From: Flammeovirgaceae bacterium UBA4659
GTDB lineage: Bacteria; Bacteroidota; Bacteroidia; Cytophagales; Cyclobacteriaceae
Length of the DNA: 21,853 nt
Assembly (NCBI GenBank): GCA_002405445.1
Contig: DHLV01000017.1
Coordinates: 3,001-24,853 of the forward strand
Direction: 5' to 3'
The notes under the pieces are model-generated. The model saw only the letters and a program-made list of their open reading frames with translations, did no database searches and was not told the DNA's origin. Made by a program: the position numbers and the translations under genes. Positions within the stretch are counted from its first letter, which is position 1. Every line of letters starts with the position of its first letter. Shown piece after piece: positions 1 to 7,678 of the stretch.

Positions 1-14
1 GCTCAGGCTGACAA

Positions 15-122
15 TTAAAAATTGATTTTTGAGATGGCTTCTAAAAGTTTTGTTTCTCGCTGCAAATTCAACTCTTCGGCCGTACCATGTTGATACCAAT
101 TGAATTGTCGGTGTTCCAGCAT
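15..122 (-). other. Left-edge non-assigned region with a 35-codon minus-strand reading frame
   Basis: The first 289 bases hold no gene I can name. On the minus strand an ATG at 122 opens a 35-codon frame ending in TAA at 15-17. The same frame is open back to 155 and its peptide looks protein-like (charged, leucine-rich, helix-prone), but an in-frame TAA at 156-158 closes it upstream. It could be a small gene, a decayed 3' end of a former gene, or chance. I recognise no family, and no TAnnTTTG-type promoter was seen to its right. Confidence 0.15.
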
Positions 123-230
123 CCTTAAACAGGCACTGGTTGCCGTCAAATGGTGTTATTCATGCTGTCGTTCAAATTGAATTGTTATATCGGCATGATG
201 TCATCGGCAACGAATACGTGGCGGTCGCTA

Positions 231-260
231 TTGGTTTTCAACTTGCCACCCTCTATCTTG
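231..260 (+). promoter_or_regulatory. Weak candidate promoter of the AddAB-like operon
   Basis: TTG at 231-233 is followed after 20 bases by TATCTTG at 254-260, an imperfect match to the Bacteroidota -33/-7 pair (TTG, then TAnnTTTG). It would start transcription about 20 bases before the GTG at 290. It lies inside the longer frame beginning at 140, which favours the GTG as the true start. The -7 match is incomplete, so this is tentative. Confidence 0.3.
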
Positions 261-289
261 ACTCCGTTTGTAAAAAACTCCTTTCTCCC

Positions 290-3200
290 GTGTCTGAAAA
301 ACCCTTTCATATCTATCGCTCTTCTGCCGGGTCTGGCAAAACGCGCGTGCTTGCCCGCGAGTACATTCAACTGGCACTCAGGCGGCCGGATTACTTCAAA
401 CACATACTGGCCATGACCTTCACCAACAAAAGCACGCAGGAGATGAAGGACCGCATTCTGAAGTACCTGCATGACTTTACCAAAGGCGAAAGCACCGATC
501 TGGCAAACGAAATCATTGGTAACCTGCACGAAGAAGGTTTGACGGTTACACAGGAGCAAATCCGCGAGCGAAGCCAAGCCGTATTAAGAACGTTGCTGCA
601 CCGTTATGCAGAATTTTCTGTCAGCACCATCGATGCTTTTTTCCAACGCATCATTCGGGCGTTTACCCGCGATACGAGATTAATGGGCAATTTCCGCCTG
701 GAAGTAGATGACGATTTGGTGATGGAGGAAGTAGTCGATTTACTGATGAACAAACTATCGGCAGACGATGAATTGCGCGGCTGGATTCTTGATTATTGTA
801 TCGAAAAGCTGGAGCAAAGTCAACCGTGGGACATTCGCAAGTCTTTAATTTCCTTCGCTGGCTTGCTGAAGTTCGAGTCGTTCAAGTCTATTGAAGACGA
901 GGTATTGGAAGTGACAAAGGACAAAACGTTTTTCCGGCATTTCAAGCAAGAATTGAATAAAACACGGTATTCGTTCGAGAACATTGTTTTTGAACGAGCA
1001 AAAGACCTTAGCCGGGAAATTGCCGACCACAACCTGTCGGATGAAGATTTTGCCGAGAAATCGAAAGGGGTTTCGGTTTACATTCGTGCGCTCACAGCAG
1101 AAGTAAAGAAGCCAAGCAAAACAGTGCTCGAAATCATTGGCGATCCGGAAAAATGGGCTCAAAAAAAATCTAACTCAAAAGCACTGATTGCATCTCTTGC
1201 GCGCCAGCGCTGGCAACCAAAGTTATCTTCTTTGGTCAACTACATCAATGATCATTGGCAGTTGTATCAGTCGGTGATTGTCGTTTCCAAAAATCTCTAC
1301 TCATTTGGGCTGCTGGCGGATTTGGTTCAAGAGCAACAAAAGTACCTCGTTGACCAAAACCTGATGCTGCTTTCTGACTCTTCTAAGTTTTTAAACAAAC
1401 TCATCAACAACCAGGACACTTCCTTTTTATACGAAAAGGTCGGCTCCTTCTATCGCCATTACCTGATCGATGAATTTCAAGATACAAGTGGAATGCAGTG
1501 GAAGAACTTACTGCCCTTGGTGCAAAACGGGATCGCACAGAATTACAAAAGCTTGATTGTGGGCGATATCAAGCAGTCTATCTACCGTTGGCGCGGTGGT
1601 GACCTCTCCATTCTGCAAAACCAAATCAATAACGATGTATCGCCTCTACTCACGCAGGCTCACCACTTGAACACGAACTACCGGAGTGAGGGAAACATCG
1701 TTCTGTTTAATAACCTGCTTTTTCAAACTGCTGCAAAGTTGGTGTCCATGCAGGCGGACACCGACTTTCCTACTGAGGCGTACAACCAATTGGCCCAAAA
1801 GACTCACCGCACCAATGCCGGTGGATATGTAAACATTGAGTTTTTACCTGATGACACAGAGGAAAAGTTTAAGGAAATATCACTCAGGAAGTTACCCACG
1901 CTGGTAGAAGAATTGCAACGCGCTGGCGTGGCCATGCGCGACATTGCTTTTTTGGTGCGCGACCACAAAGACGGTAAAAGGATCGCCACACGTTTTATAG
2001 AGTACCGATCAAACGAAGCGAAAGACGGATTTAACTACGAGGTAGTTTCCAATGAATCGTTGTTGCTCTTCAGGGCATCAAGTGTGGTGGTGATTATCAA
2101 CGCCCTTACCGTTCTGCACAGCCCCACAGACAACATCGCAAGGGCACAACTTGCCTATGAATACCAAAAGCTTTGGCACACACCATCTTTCACAGATTGG
2201 AACAACCTGTTTACCTCCATCAAACACGCAGGGTTTGCACAATGGGTGCCAGCCGATTTTGTTCAGCAGCAATCTTACCTGGCTTCACTTTCACTGTTCG
2301 AAATGGTGGAAAACATCATTCACATCTTTCATCTTGGTCAATTGAAAGATGAAATTATTTATATACAGACATTTCAGGATTACATTCAGGAATTCAGCAA
2401 CCGAGAGCAACGCGACCTGGGGGCGTTTTTAGAATGGTGGGAGGAAAACCGTGAAAAGAAGTCGATACAGGTGCCAAGTGGTGTCGATGCTGCACAAATC
2501 ATCACCATCCACAAATCGAAAGGGCTGCAGTTTCAATATGTTGTGCTGCCATTTTTGAGCTGGGAACTTGAACAGAAAGGCACCGTGGCACCTACATTGT
2601 GGGTGCGATCAAATCAACCACCGTTCAAAAATGCCGGAAACATACCCGTGAAATACACGCGCGACCTGTGCGATTCCTTTTTTGAACCATACTACCATGA
2701 CGAACGTGAGCGGAACTTTCTGGATAACCTGAATTTATTGTATGTCGCTTTTACGCGTGCCGAAGCCGGTTTGATCGCGTATGCATCGGATCCTAAAAAA
2801 AAGCAGAATAACACCGTTGGCGATCTGGTGTGGAATGCAATTCATGCCGATCATGACTTGCTGGCGATGTGGAATGCAAACTCAAAAAGGCTTGTACTCG
2901 GAAACGTGGCCGCTGCGCCTTCAATCAAACGAACGGAAAGAACCGTCTCGCTTCAACACTATACCGTAACACAGTGGCGACAGCGACTTGCCCTGCGCCA
3001 AACAGGTGCTGAGTATTTTCAGGTTACTGACAAGCGAAAAAAAATCAACTACGGCATCATGCTCCACAGTATGTTAGCGAACGTGCAGTATGACGATGGG
3101 TGGAAGCAGTTGCTGCAACGGCACAAGCTGGCAGGCACGTTGGCAGATGATGAAGCAGCCGAATTGGATGACATGCTTGATTGGCTGATGCGTGAGCCCC

Positions 3201-3460
3201 TGCTGCAGTTCTCCTTTGGCCGAGATGCAATCCATAAAACAGAAACCTCCATCTTTACCGGCACAGGCACCGAAAAGCGGATAGACCGTGTGTCAGTGCA
3301 AGGGCAAACAGCCTGCGTACTCGACTACAAAACTGGGCAGCACAAAAGTGACGATGAGGAACAGGTAAAAGAATACTGCAATCTGATGGTGAAAATGGGA
3401 TACACAACAACCACAGGTCTGCTGGTATATTTGAACGAAAAACGGGTGGTGCAGGTATGA
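290..3460 (+). CDS. addA: AddA-like UvrD-family helicase/exonuclease subunit
   Basis: This is probably the helicase-nuclease subunit of an AddAB-type enzyme that unwinds and resects DNA double-strand ends for RecA-dependent repair in the cytoplasm. Seen with a GTG start at 290 (1056 aa): Walker A SSAGSGKTR at 11-19, Walker B DEFQDT at about 394, GDIKQSIYRWRGGD at 425-438, TIHKSKG at about 739, LYVAFTR at about 817, and a C-terminal RecB-type nuclease with an IDR motif and DYKTG at about 1012. An ATG at 140 would add 50 residues. I prefer GTG 290 because superfamily members usually begin just before the Walker A segment and the extra residues look non-conserved. The stop overlaps the AddB-like start by 4 bases (ATGA), implying translational coupling. 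Automated annotation may call it only a UvrD-helicase domain protein or RecB-like. The family is sure; the AddA name is less so. Confidence 0.88.
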   Translation: MSEKPFHIYRSSAGSGKTRVLAREYIQLALRRPDYFKHILAMTFTNKSTQEMKDRILKYLHDFTKGESTDLANEIIGNLHEEGLTVTQEQIRERSQAVLRTLLHRYAEFSVSTIDAFFQRIIRAFTRDTRLMGNFRLEVDDDLVMEEVVDLLMNKLSADDELRGWILDYCIEKLEQSQPWDIRKSLISFAGLLKFESFKSIEDEVLEVTKDKTFFRHFKQELNKTRYSFENIVFERAKDLSREIADHNLSDEDFAEKSKGVSVYIRALTAEVKKPSKTVLEIIGDPEKWAQKKSNSKALIASLARQRWQPKLSSLVNYINDHWQLYQSVIVVSKNLYSFGLLADLVQEQQKYLVDQNLMLLSDSSKFLNKLINNQDTSFLYEKVGSFYRHYLIDEFQDTSGMQWKNLLPLVQNGIAQNYKSLIVGDIKQSIYRWRGGDLSILQNQINNDVSPLLTQAHHLNTNYRSEGNIVLFNNLLFQTAAKLVSMQADTDFPTEAYNQLAQKTHRTNAGGYVNIEFLPDDTEEKFKEISLRKLPTLVEELQRAGVAMRDIAFLVRDHKDGKRIATRFIEYRSNEAKDGFNYEVVSNESLLLFRASSVVVIINALTVLHSPTDNIARAQLAYEYQKLWHTPSFTDWNNLFTSIKHAGFAQWVPADFVQQQSYLASLSLFEMVENIIHIFHLGQLKDEIIYIQTFQDYIQEFSNREQRDLGAFLEWWEENREKKSIQVPSGVDAAQIITIHKSKGLQFQYVVLPFLSWELEQKGTVAPTLWVRSNQPPFKNAGNIPVKYTRDLCDSFFEPYYHDERERNFLDNLNLLYVAFTRAEAGLIAYASDPKKKQNNTVGDLVWNAIHADHDLLAMWNANSKRLVLGNVAAAPSIKRTERTVSLQHYTVTQWRQRLALRQTGAEYFQVTDKRKKINYGIMLHSMLANVQYDDGWKQLLQRHKLAGTLADDEAAELDDMLDWLMREPLLQFSFGRDAIHKTETSIFTGTGTEKRIDRVSVQGQTACVLDYKTGQHKSDDEEQVKEYCNLMVKMGYTTTTGLLVYLNEKRVVQV

Positions 3461-6246
3461 AAACTTTTCTGCAAGAGCTTGCAGCATCTATTCAACAAGA
3501 TTATCCGAATTGGAATGATCTCACGGTTGTTTTCCCAAACCGCAGGGCTGCGTTGTACTTCAAAGAAGAACTGAAAAAAAATCTCTCCTCGCCCCGTTGG
3601 GCACCACAAATTATCACAATAGAATCATTCATTTTTGGTTTTTCAGACCTGCAGGTGCCGGATAAGTTTAACCTGATCATGCGGCTGTACCAAAGCTACA
3701 AGGCCGTACATCCAAATTGCGAGGGGATCGATAGGTTTTACTTTTGGGGCGAAATGCTGTTGAGAGATTTTGACGAACTCGATAAATACCTGATTGATGC
3801 CAAACAATTGTTCCGCGATGTGACCAGCCTGAAAGAACTGGAACAACAATTTGACTACCTCACAGACGAGCAAAAAAAATTCCTACAGGATTTTTGGCAG
3901 ACAGTTGAATCTTCATCCAATCAAACGAAAGAGAATTTTCTGAAACTGTGGAAAGGATTGTTGCCTGTTTATGAGCATTTTACCAATGCCCTAATGCGCG
4001 ATGGCCTAGCCTACGAGGGCTTGTTGCAGCGATTGGCTGCACAGCGGCTGACCCGCGAAGAGCCACCGTACCAGCCCGGGCTATTTGTGTTTGCCGGATT
4101 TTACGCGTTGACGAAGGCAGAGGAGCAAATAGTAAGCTGGTTTGTACAAAACTGTGCAGCAAAAGTGATGTGGGATGCGGATGCATTTTATGTAGAAAAG
4201 GAATACCGTGAGGCAGGGGATTTTTTCAGACTGTACAAGAATCATCCCGTTTTGGGTAAAACATTTCCAGCTTCTTTTCCGACACATTTCGATCGTTCAA
4301 AAAAAATTAACATTCACGGAGTGCCGCAAAAAAACGGACAACCCAAGCTGCTCGCCCAAATACTAAACGACATCTCTCCTGAACAGGAAGAAAAAACCGT
4401 GATCGTTTTACCAGACGAAAGCATGTTGCTGCCGGTACTCTACTCGTTGCCGCCCCACTTGAAAGCTGTCAACGTAACAATGGGCTACCCATTGATTAAC
4501 ACACCGCTGTACTCTTTGCTGGATTTTGTCTTTGAATTGCATCTGACCAAACGCAAAGATGAATTCTTTTACCGTCCGGTGCTGGCGTTGCTCAACCACC
4601 CTTATTTAAAAAGTGCAGAAGCCGAAACAGTGAATGCCATCCAATGCGAAATCAAAGAAGGGAATCGTATCTTGTTAACCGAAGCATATTTTGCAGGCCG
4701 CACTAAATTGGTTTCGACAATATTTCGCAATGTCACTGCTGACGGCTTCATAGATTATCTGCTGGATTTGATTATCGCCATCGTCCACTTACCCCATGTC
4801 AATTTATTTGAAACGGAGTTTGCTTTTCAGTTCCACAGACTCATCACCAAGCTGAAGGATCTTACAGCAACTGAATCGTTAGGCTTGGATATGTTGCAGC
4901 GATTGTATCGCCAAATGATGCGTACGGAAAAAGTTTCATTCCTGGGTGAACCCATGAAGGGTATCCAAATCATGGGAGTGTTAGAAACGCGCAACCTGGA
5001 TTTTGAAAATGTTTTTGTGCTGTCGTTGAACGAAGGACAATGGCCCGCTGCGGCCAGGCAAGGTTCATACATTACCTATTCGGTGCGCAGGGCTTACGGC
5101 TTGCCTGCGTTCCAGCAGCAAGATGCGTTGTATGCGTATCTGTTTTATCGGTTACTGCAACGCGCGCAGTCGGCACACTTATTCTATAATACCGAGCCGG
5201 GTATCTTGAGTGCAGGCGAAATGAGTCGCTACCTCAACCAAATCATTTATGACACGGACTGGCCTTACGAGAAAGATATCTTGTACAGTTCGGTTTCCAT
5301 CAAGCCTCCACAACCCATCGTGATCCCCAAAGATGCATCGGTAATGGAGCGCTTGGCCCTGTTTGAAAGCAAAGTGCTTACACCTTCGGCCTTGAAAAAC
5401 TATTTGGATTGTTCGTTGATGTTCTATTTCAAAAATTTGGTAGGACTGCGGGAGCCCAATGAAGTGGAGGAAACAGCCAATGCCCGTGTGGTCGGGAACT
5501 TTTTCCACACGGTGATGGAATTCTTTTATGTAGATCTGAAGCCGAAAAGAGGCGAGTGGCATATAGAAGAAAAAGATTTTGATAACCTTTCGGCCAAAAT
5601 TGACGCGCTGATTGAACGCGCCTATCGAAAACAATTTAGCATTACCGACAACCGGGAGGTTGTTTACGAGGGGCAGCAACTGGTGGTCAATGAGGTGGTA
5701 AAGCGTATGGCTTTAAACGTACTGGCCCGCGACAAAGCACATGCCCCCTTTTTGATTGTTGTGCTGGAGGCTGATGGATACAACTTCAAGTTTCAAGTGA
5801 CGTCCGATTTACAAGTGACATTGGGAGGTAAAATCGACCGTGTAGATAAAAAGGGAAGCCACGTACGCATTATCGACTACAAAACGGGTGGTGATACCAA
5901 TACGTTCGATTCCATCGAGTCACTTTTTGACCGCCATTCAAGTAAGCGAAACAAGTCAGCATTTCAAGCCATGATGTACGCATGGATTTTTGCGCGAAAG
6001 AACAAAGGTACTTATCAGTTGCAGCCGGGGTTACTCAACCGTAAAGATTTGTTCAATTCAAGTTTTGAGTATGGCCTGAAACTGGATAAGCATTTGTTGG
6101 CCGATGTGACCGGGTTGCTGCCCGCGTTTGAAGAAGGTTTAGCCAGACTGCTACAAGAGATCTATGACAAGCAATTGCCATTTGTTCAAACAGACGACAC
6201 CAAGAAGTGCCGGGATTGTTCTTTTAAGGATATTTGTGGGAGGTAG
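3457..6246 (+). CDS. addB: AddB-like PD-(D/E)XK nuclease subunit with predicted Fe-S cluster
   Basis: This 929 aa protein is the probable partner of the upstream helicase. The C-terminal RecB-family nuclease shows H684 in GNFFH, GGKIDR at 790-795 (D794), DYKTG at 807-811 (D807, K809) and a QxxxY motif (Q837, Y841). One cysteine before the nuclease (C652) and three after it (C918, C921, C927, spaced C-x2-C-x5-C) match the iron-sulphur staple known from AddB. The N-terminus begins directly with a strand of the helicase-like fold (TVVFPNRR at about 23-30) and shows no GxxGxGKT, so the helicase fold appears inactive for ATP, as in AddB or RecC types lacking Walker A. The start overlaps the preceding stop by 4 bases. 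Reference annotation may say only PD-(D/E)XK nuclease family protein. Confidence 0.87.
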   Translation: MKTFLQELAASIQQDYPNWNDLTVVFPNRRAALYFKEELKKNLSSPRWAPQIITIESFIFGFSDLQVPDKFNLIMRLYQSYKAVHPNCEGIDRFYFWGEMLLRDFDELDKYLIDAKQLFRDVTSLKELEQQFDYLTDEQKKFLQDFWQTVESSSNQTKENFLKLWKGLLPVYEHFTNALMRDGLAYEGLLQRLAAQRLTREEPPYQPGLFVFAGFYALTKAEEQIVSWFVQNCAAKVMWDADAFYVEKEYREAGDFFRLYKNHPVLGKTFPASFPTHFDRSKKINIHGVPQKNGQPKLLAQILNDISPEQEEKTVIVLPDESMLLPVLYSLPPHLKAVNVTMGYPLINTPLYSLLDFVFELHLTKRKDEFFYRPVLALLNHPYLKSAEAETVNAIQCEIKEGNRILLTEAYFAGRTKLVSTIFRNVTADGFIDYLLDLIIAIVHLPHVNLFETEFAFQFHRLITKLKDLTATESLGLDMLQRLYRQMMRTEKVSFLGEPMKGIQIMGVLETRNLDFENVFVLSLNEGQWPAAARQGSYITYSVRRAYGLPAFQQQDALYAYLFYRLLQRAQSAHLFYNTEPGILSAGEMSRYLNQIIYDTDWPYEKDILYSSVSIKPPQPIVIPKDASVMERLALFESKVLTPSALKNYLDCSLMFYFKNLVGLREPNEVEETANARVVGNFFHTVMEFFYVDLKPKRGEWHIEEKDFDNLSAKIDALIERAYRKQFSITDNREVVYEGQQLVVNEVVKRMALNVLARDKAHAPFLIVVLEADGYNFKFQVTSDLQVTLGGKIDRVDKKGSHVRIIDYKTGGDTNTFDSIESLFDRHSSKRNKSAFQAMMYAWIFARKNKGTYQLQPGLLNRKDLFNSSFEYGLKLDKHLLADVTGLLPAFEEGLARLLQEIYDKQLPFVQTDDTKKCRDCSFKDICGR

Positions 6247-6317
6247 ACCTCCAATCGGTATGGCATCGTTTGTTCGCTGTTCAGGCATGAGATGATTACC
6301 CCATCAAAATAATAGAT

Positions 6318-6325
6318 TAATTTTG
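6318..6325 (+). promoter_or_regulatory. TAnnTTTG -7 element upstream of the NhaC-family gene
   Basis: TAATTTTG is an exact match to the Bacteroidota -7 consensus TAnnTTTG, 15 bases before the ATG at 6341. It predicts a leader of about 10 bases. No clear -33 TTTG lies at the usual distance. It suggests the antiporter is transcribed independently of the AddAB-like pair ending 94 bases upstream. Confidence 0.5.
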
Positions 6326-6340
6326 CCCACTTTTTGAAGT

Positions 6341-7618
6341 ATGGAAAAAAATTCTGGCAGGTTTTGGGCACTCACACCATTATTGACATTCATCCTCGTT
6401 TACCTGGGCACATCATTGGCACTGCATGATTTTTACAAAATGCCGGTTCTGGTGGCGTTCGTGTTCTCAGCGATTGTCGGGTTTGTACTCTATCCGAAGT
6501 TCACCTTCCATCAAAAGATTGAGGAATTCAGCAAAGGCGCAGGTGACTCGGGCATCATGCTCATGATCCTTATCTTCTTGCTGGCGGGGGCTTTTGCGGA
6601 AATCAGTAAAAGCATTGGTGCGGTGCATTCCACCATCAACTTTGCGTTGAGCTATGTGTCCCCGCGTTTACTGATCGGTGGCTTATTCTTAACAGCATGT
6701 TTCATTTCGTTGTCGCTGGGTACTTCTGTGGGCACTGTAGTAGCACTGGCGCCCATTGCTTCCGGCATTAACGATTCTGTACCCGGCACGCTCGCGGTCA
6801 GTTTAGCCGCAGTTGTGGGCGGTGCCATGTTTGGCGATAATTTGAGCATGATTTCAGATACCACCATTGCCGCTACCCGAACGCAGGGAGTGGAGATGCG
6901 TGCCAAGTTCAAAGTCAACTTTTGGATAGCCCTGCCGCCAGCGATTGTTACATTCTTGCTCTACGCCTTTACCATCGATTTACCTGTGCAAGTTTCCGCC
7001 ACTTACGATTATTCATCAATAAAAATTGTGCCTTATCTGTTCATTTTTGTCGCAGCGTTGTTGGGCATGAATGTTATTTGGGTTTTGATCTCAGGCATCG
7101 CCCTCGCCATGCTCATCGGTTTTACGGTTAGCGATTTGTCGCTGTGGCCGATGATTGGTGCATTGAACTCTGGTATGGCCTCAATGTTTGAACTAAGCCT
7201 CACGTGTATTGTGATTGGCGGAATTGTCGGACTGATCCAATACTATGGCGGAATCGATTACATCTTGCACCACATATCGAGGCATGTCAAAACGAAAATA
7301 GGTGGTGAGATCGGCATTGCATCACTGACTGCATTGGTGAATGCTACGCTGGCAAACAACACCATCACCATTTTGATTGTTGGACCGCTCGCAAAAAATA
7401 TTGCCGACAAAAATCAGATTGACCCGCGCAGGAGCGCAAGCATTTTGGACACCATTTCTTGTTTTGTGCAAGGTCTGCTTCCGTATGGGGCGCAGATGCT
7501 TGCTGCCCTCGCAGTGGCAAAGCAATCAATAGGGCCGTTGGATATCATGTCTCACTTGTACTACCCGTATCTATTGGGTTTGAGTACTCTTGTTTTTATC
7601 ATCGTGCAAAGAAAATGA
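6341..7618 (+). CDS. NhaC-family Na+/H+ antiporter
   Basis: This 425 aa, very hydrophobic inner-membrane protein has roughly eleven membrane-spanning stretches by eye. The strongest family signal is the segment VGGAMFGDNLSMISDTTI (about residues 163-180), whose glycine/aspartate-rich pattern is typical of NhaC/MleN-type ion-transporter superfamily exchangers. It therefore probably swaps external H+ for cytoplasmic Na+, possibly coupled to an organic anion as in MleN. A second half-repeat with the conserved NATLANNTITILI stretch (about 333-345) is also visible. The length is slightly shorter than the usual 450-500 aa. It is preceded by an exact -7 promoter element and converges on hrpB with 60 bases between stops and no clear terminator. 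The ion specificity cannot be read from sequence. Confidence 0.88.
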   Translation: MEKNSGRFWALTPLLTFILVYLGTSLALHDFYKMPVLVAFVFSAIVGFVLYPKFTFHQKIEEFSKGAGDSGIMLMILIFLLAGAFAEISKSIGAVHSTINFALSYVSPRLLIGGLFLTACFISLSLGTSVGTVVALAPIASGINDSVPGTLAVSLAAVVGGAMFGDNLSMISDTTIAATRTQGVEMRAKFKVNFWIALPPAIVTFLLYAFTIDLPVQVSATYDYSSIKIVPYLFIFVAALLGMNVIWVLISGIALAMLIGFTVSDLSLWPMIGALNSGMASMFELSLTCIVIGGIVGLIQYYGGIDYILHHISRHVKTKIGGEIGIASLTALVNATLANNTITILIVGPLAKNIADKNQIDPRRSASILDTISCFVQGLLPYGAQMLAALAVAKQSIGPLDIMSHLYYPYLLGLSTLVFIIVQRK

Positions 7619-7678
7619 TAACAACTCAAAAAAATGTACGTCACCAACACCGACTTCACCAGAAAGTGTCAACGTTTT

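Noticed and set aside
185..577. A 130-codon minus-strand reading frame overlapping the helicase start
   Set aside because: Most of it lies opposite the conserved Walker A region of the AddA-like gene, so it is likely a shadow frame. Only its last part lies outside the helicase frame and no family is recognised.
7619..7678. Possible bidirectional terminator between the antiporter and hrpB
   Set aside because: I found no hairpin followed by a T run in these 60 bases.
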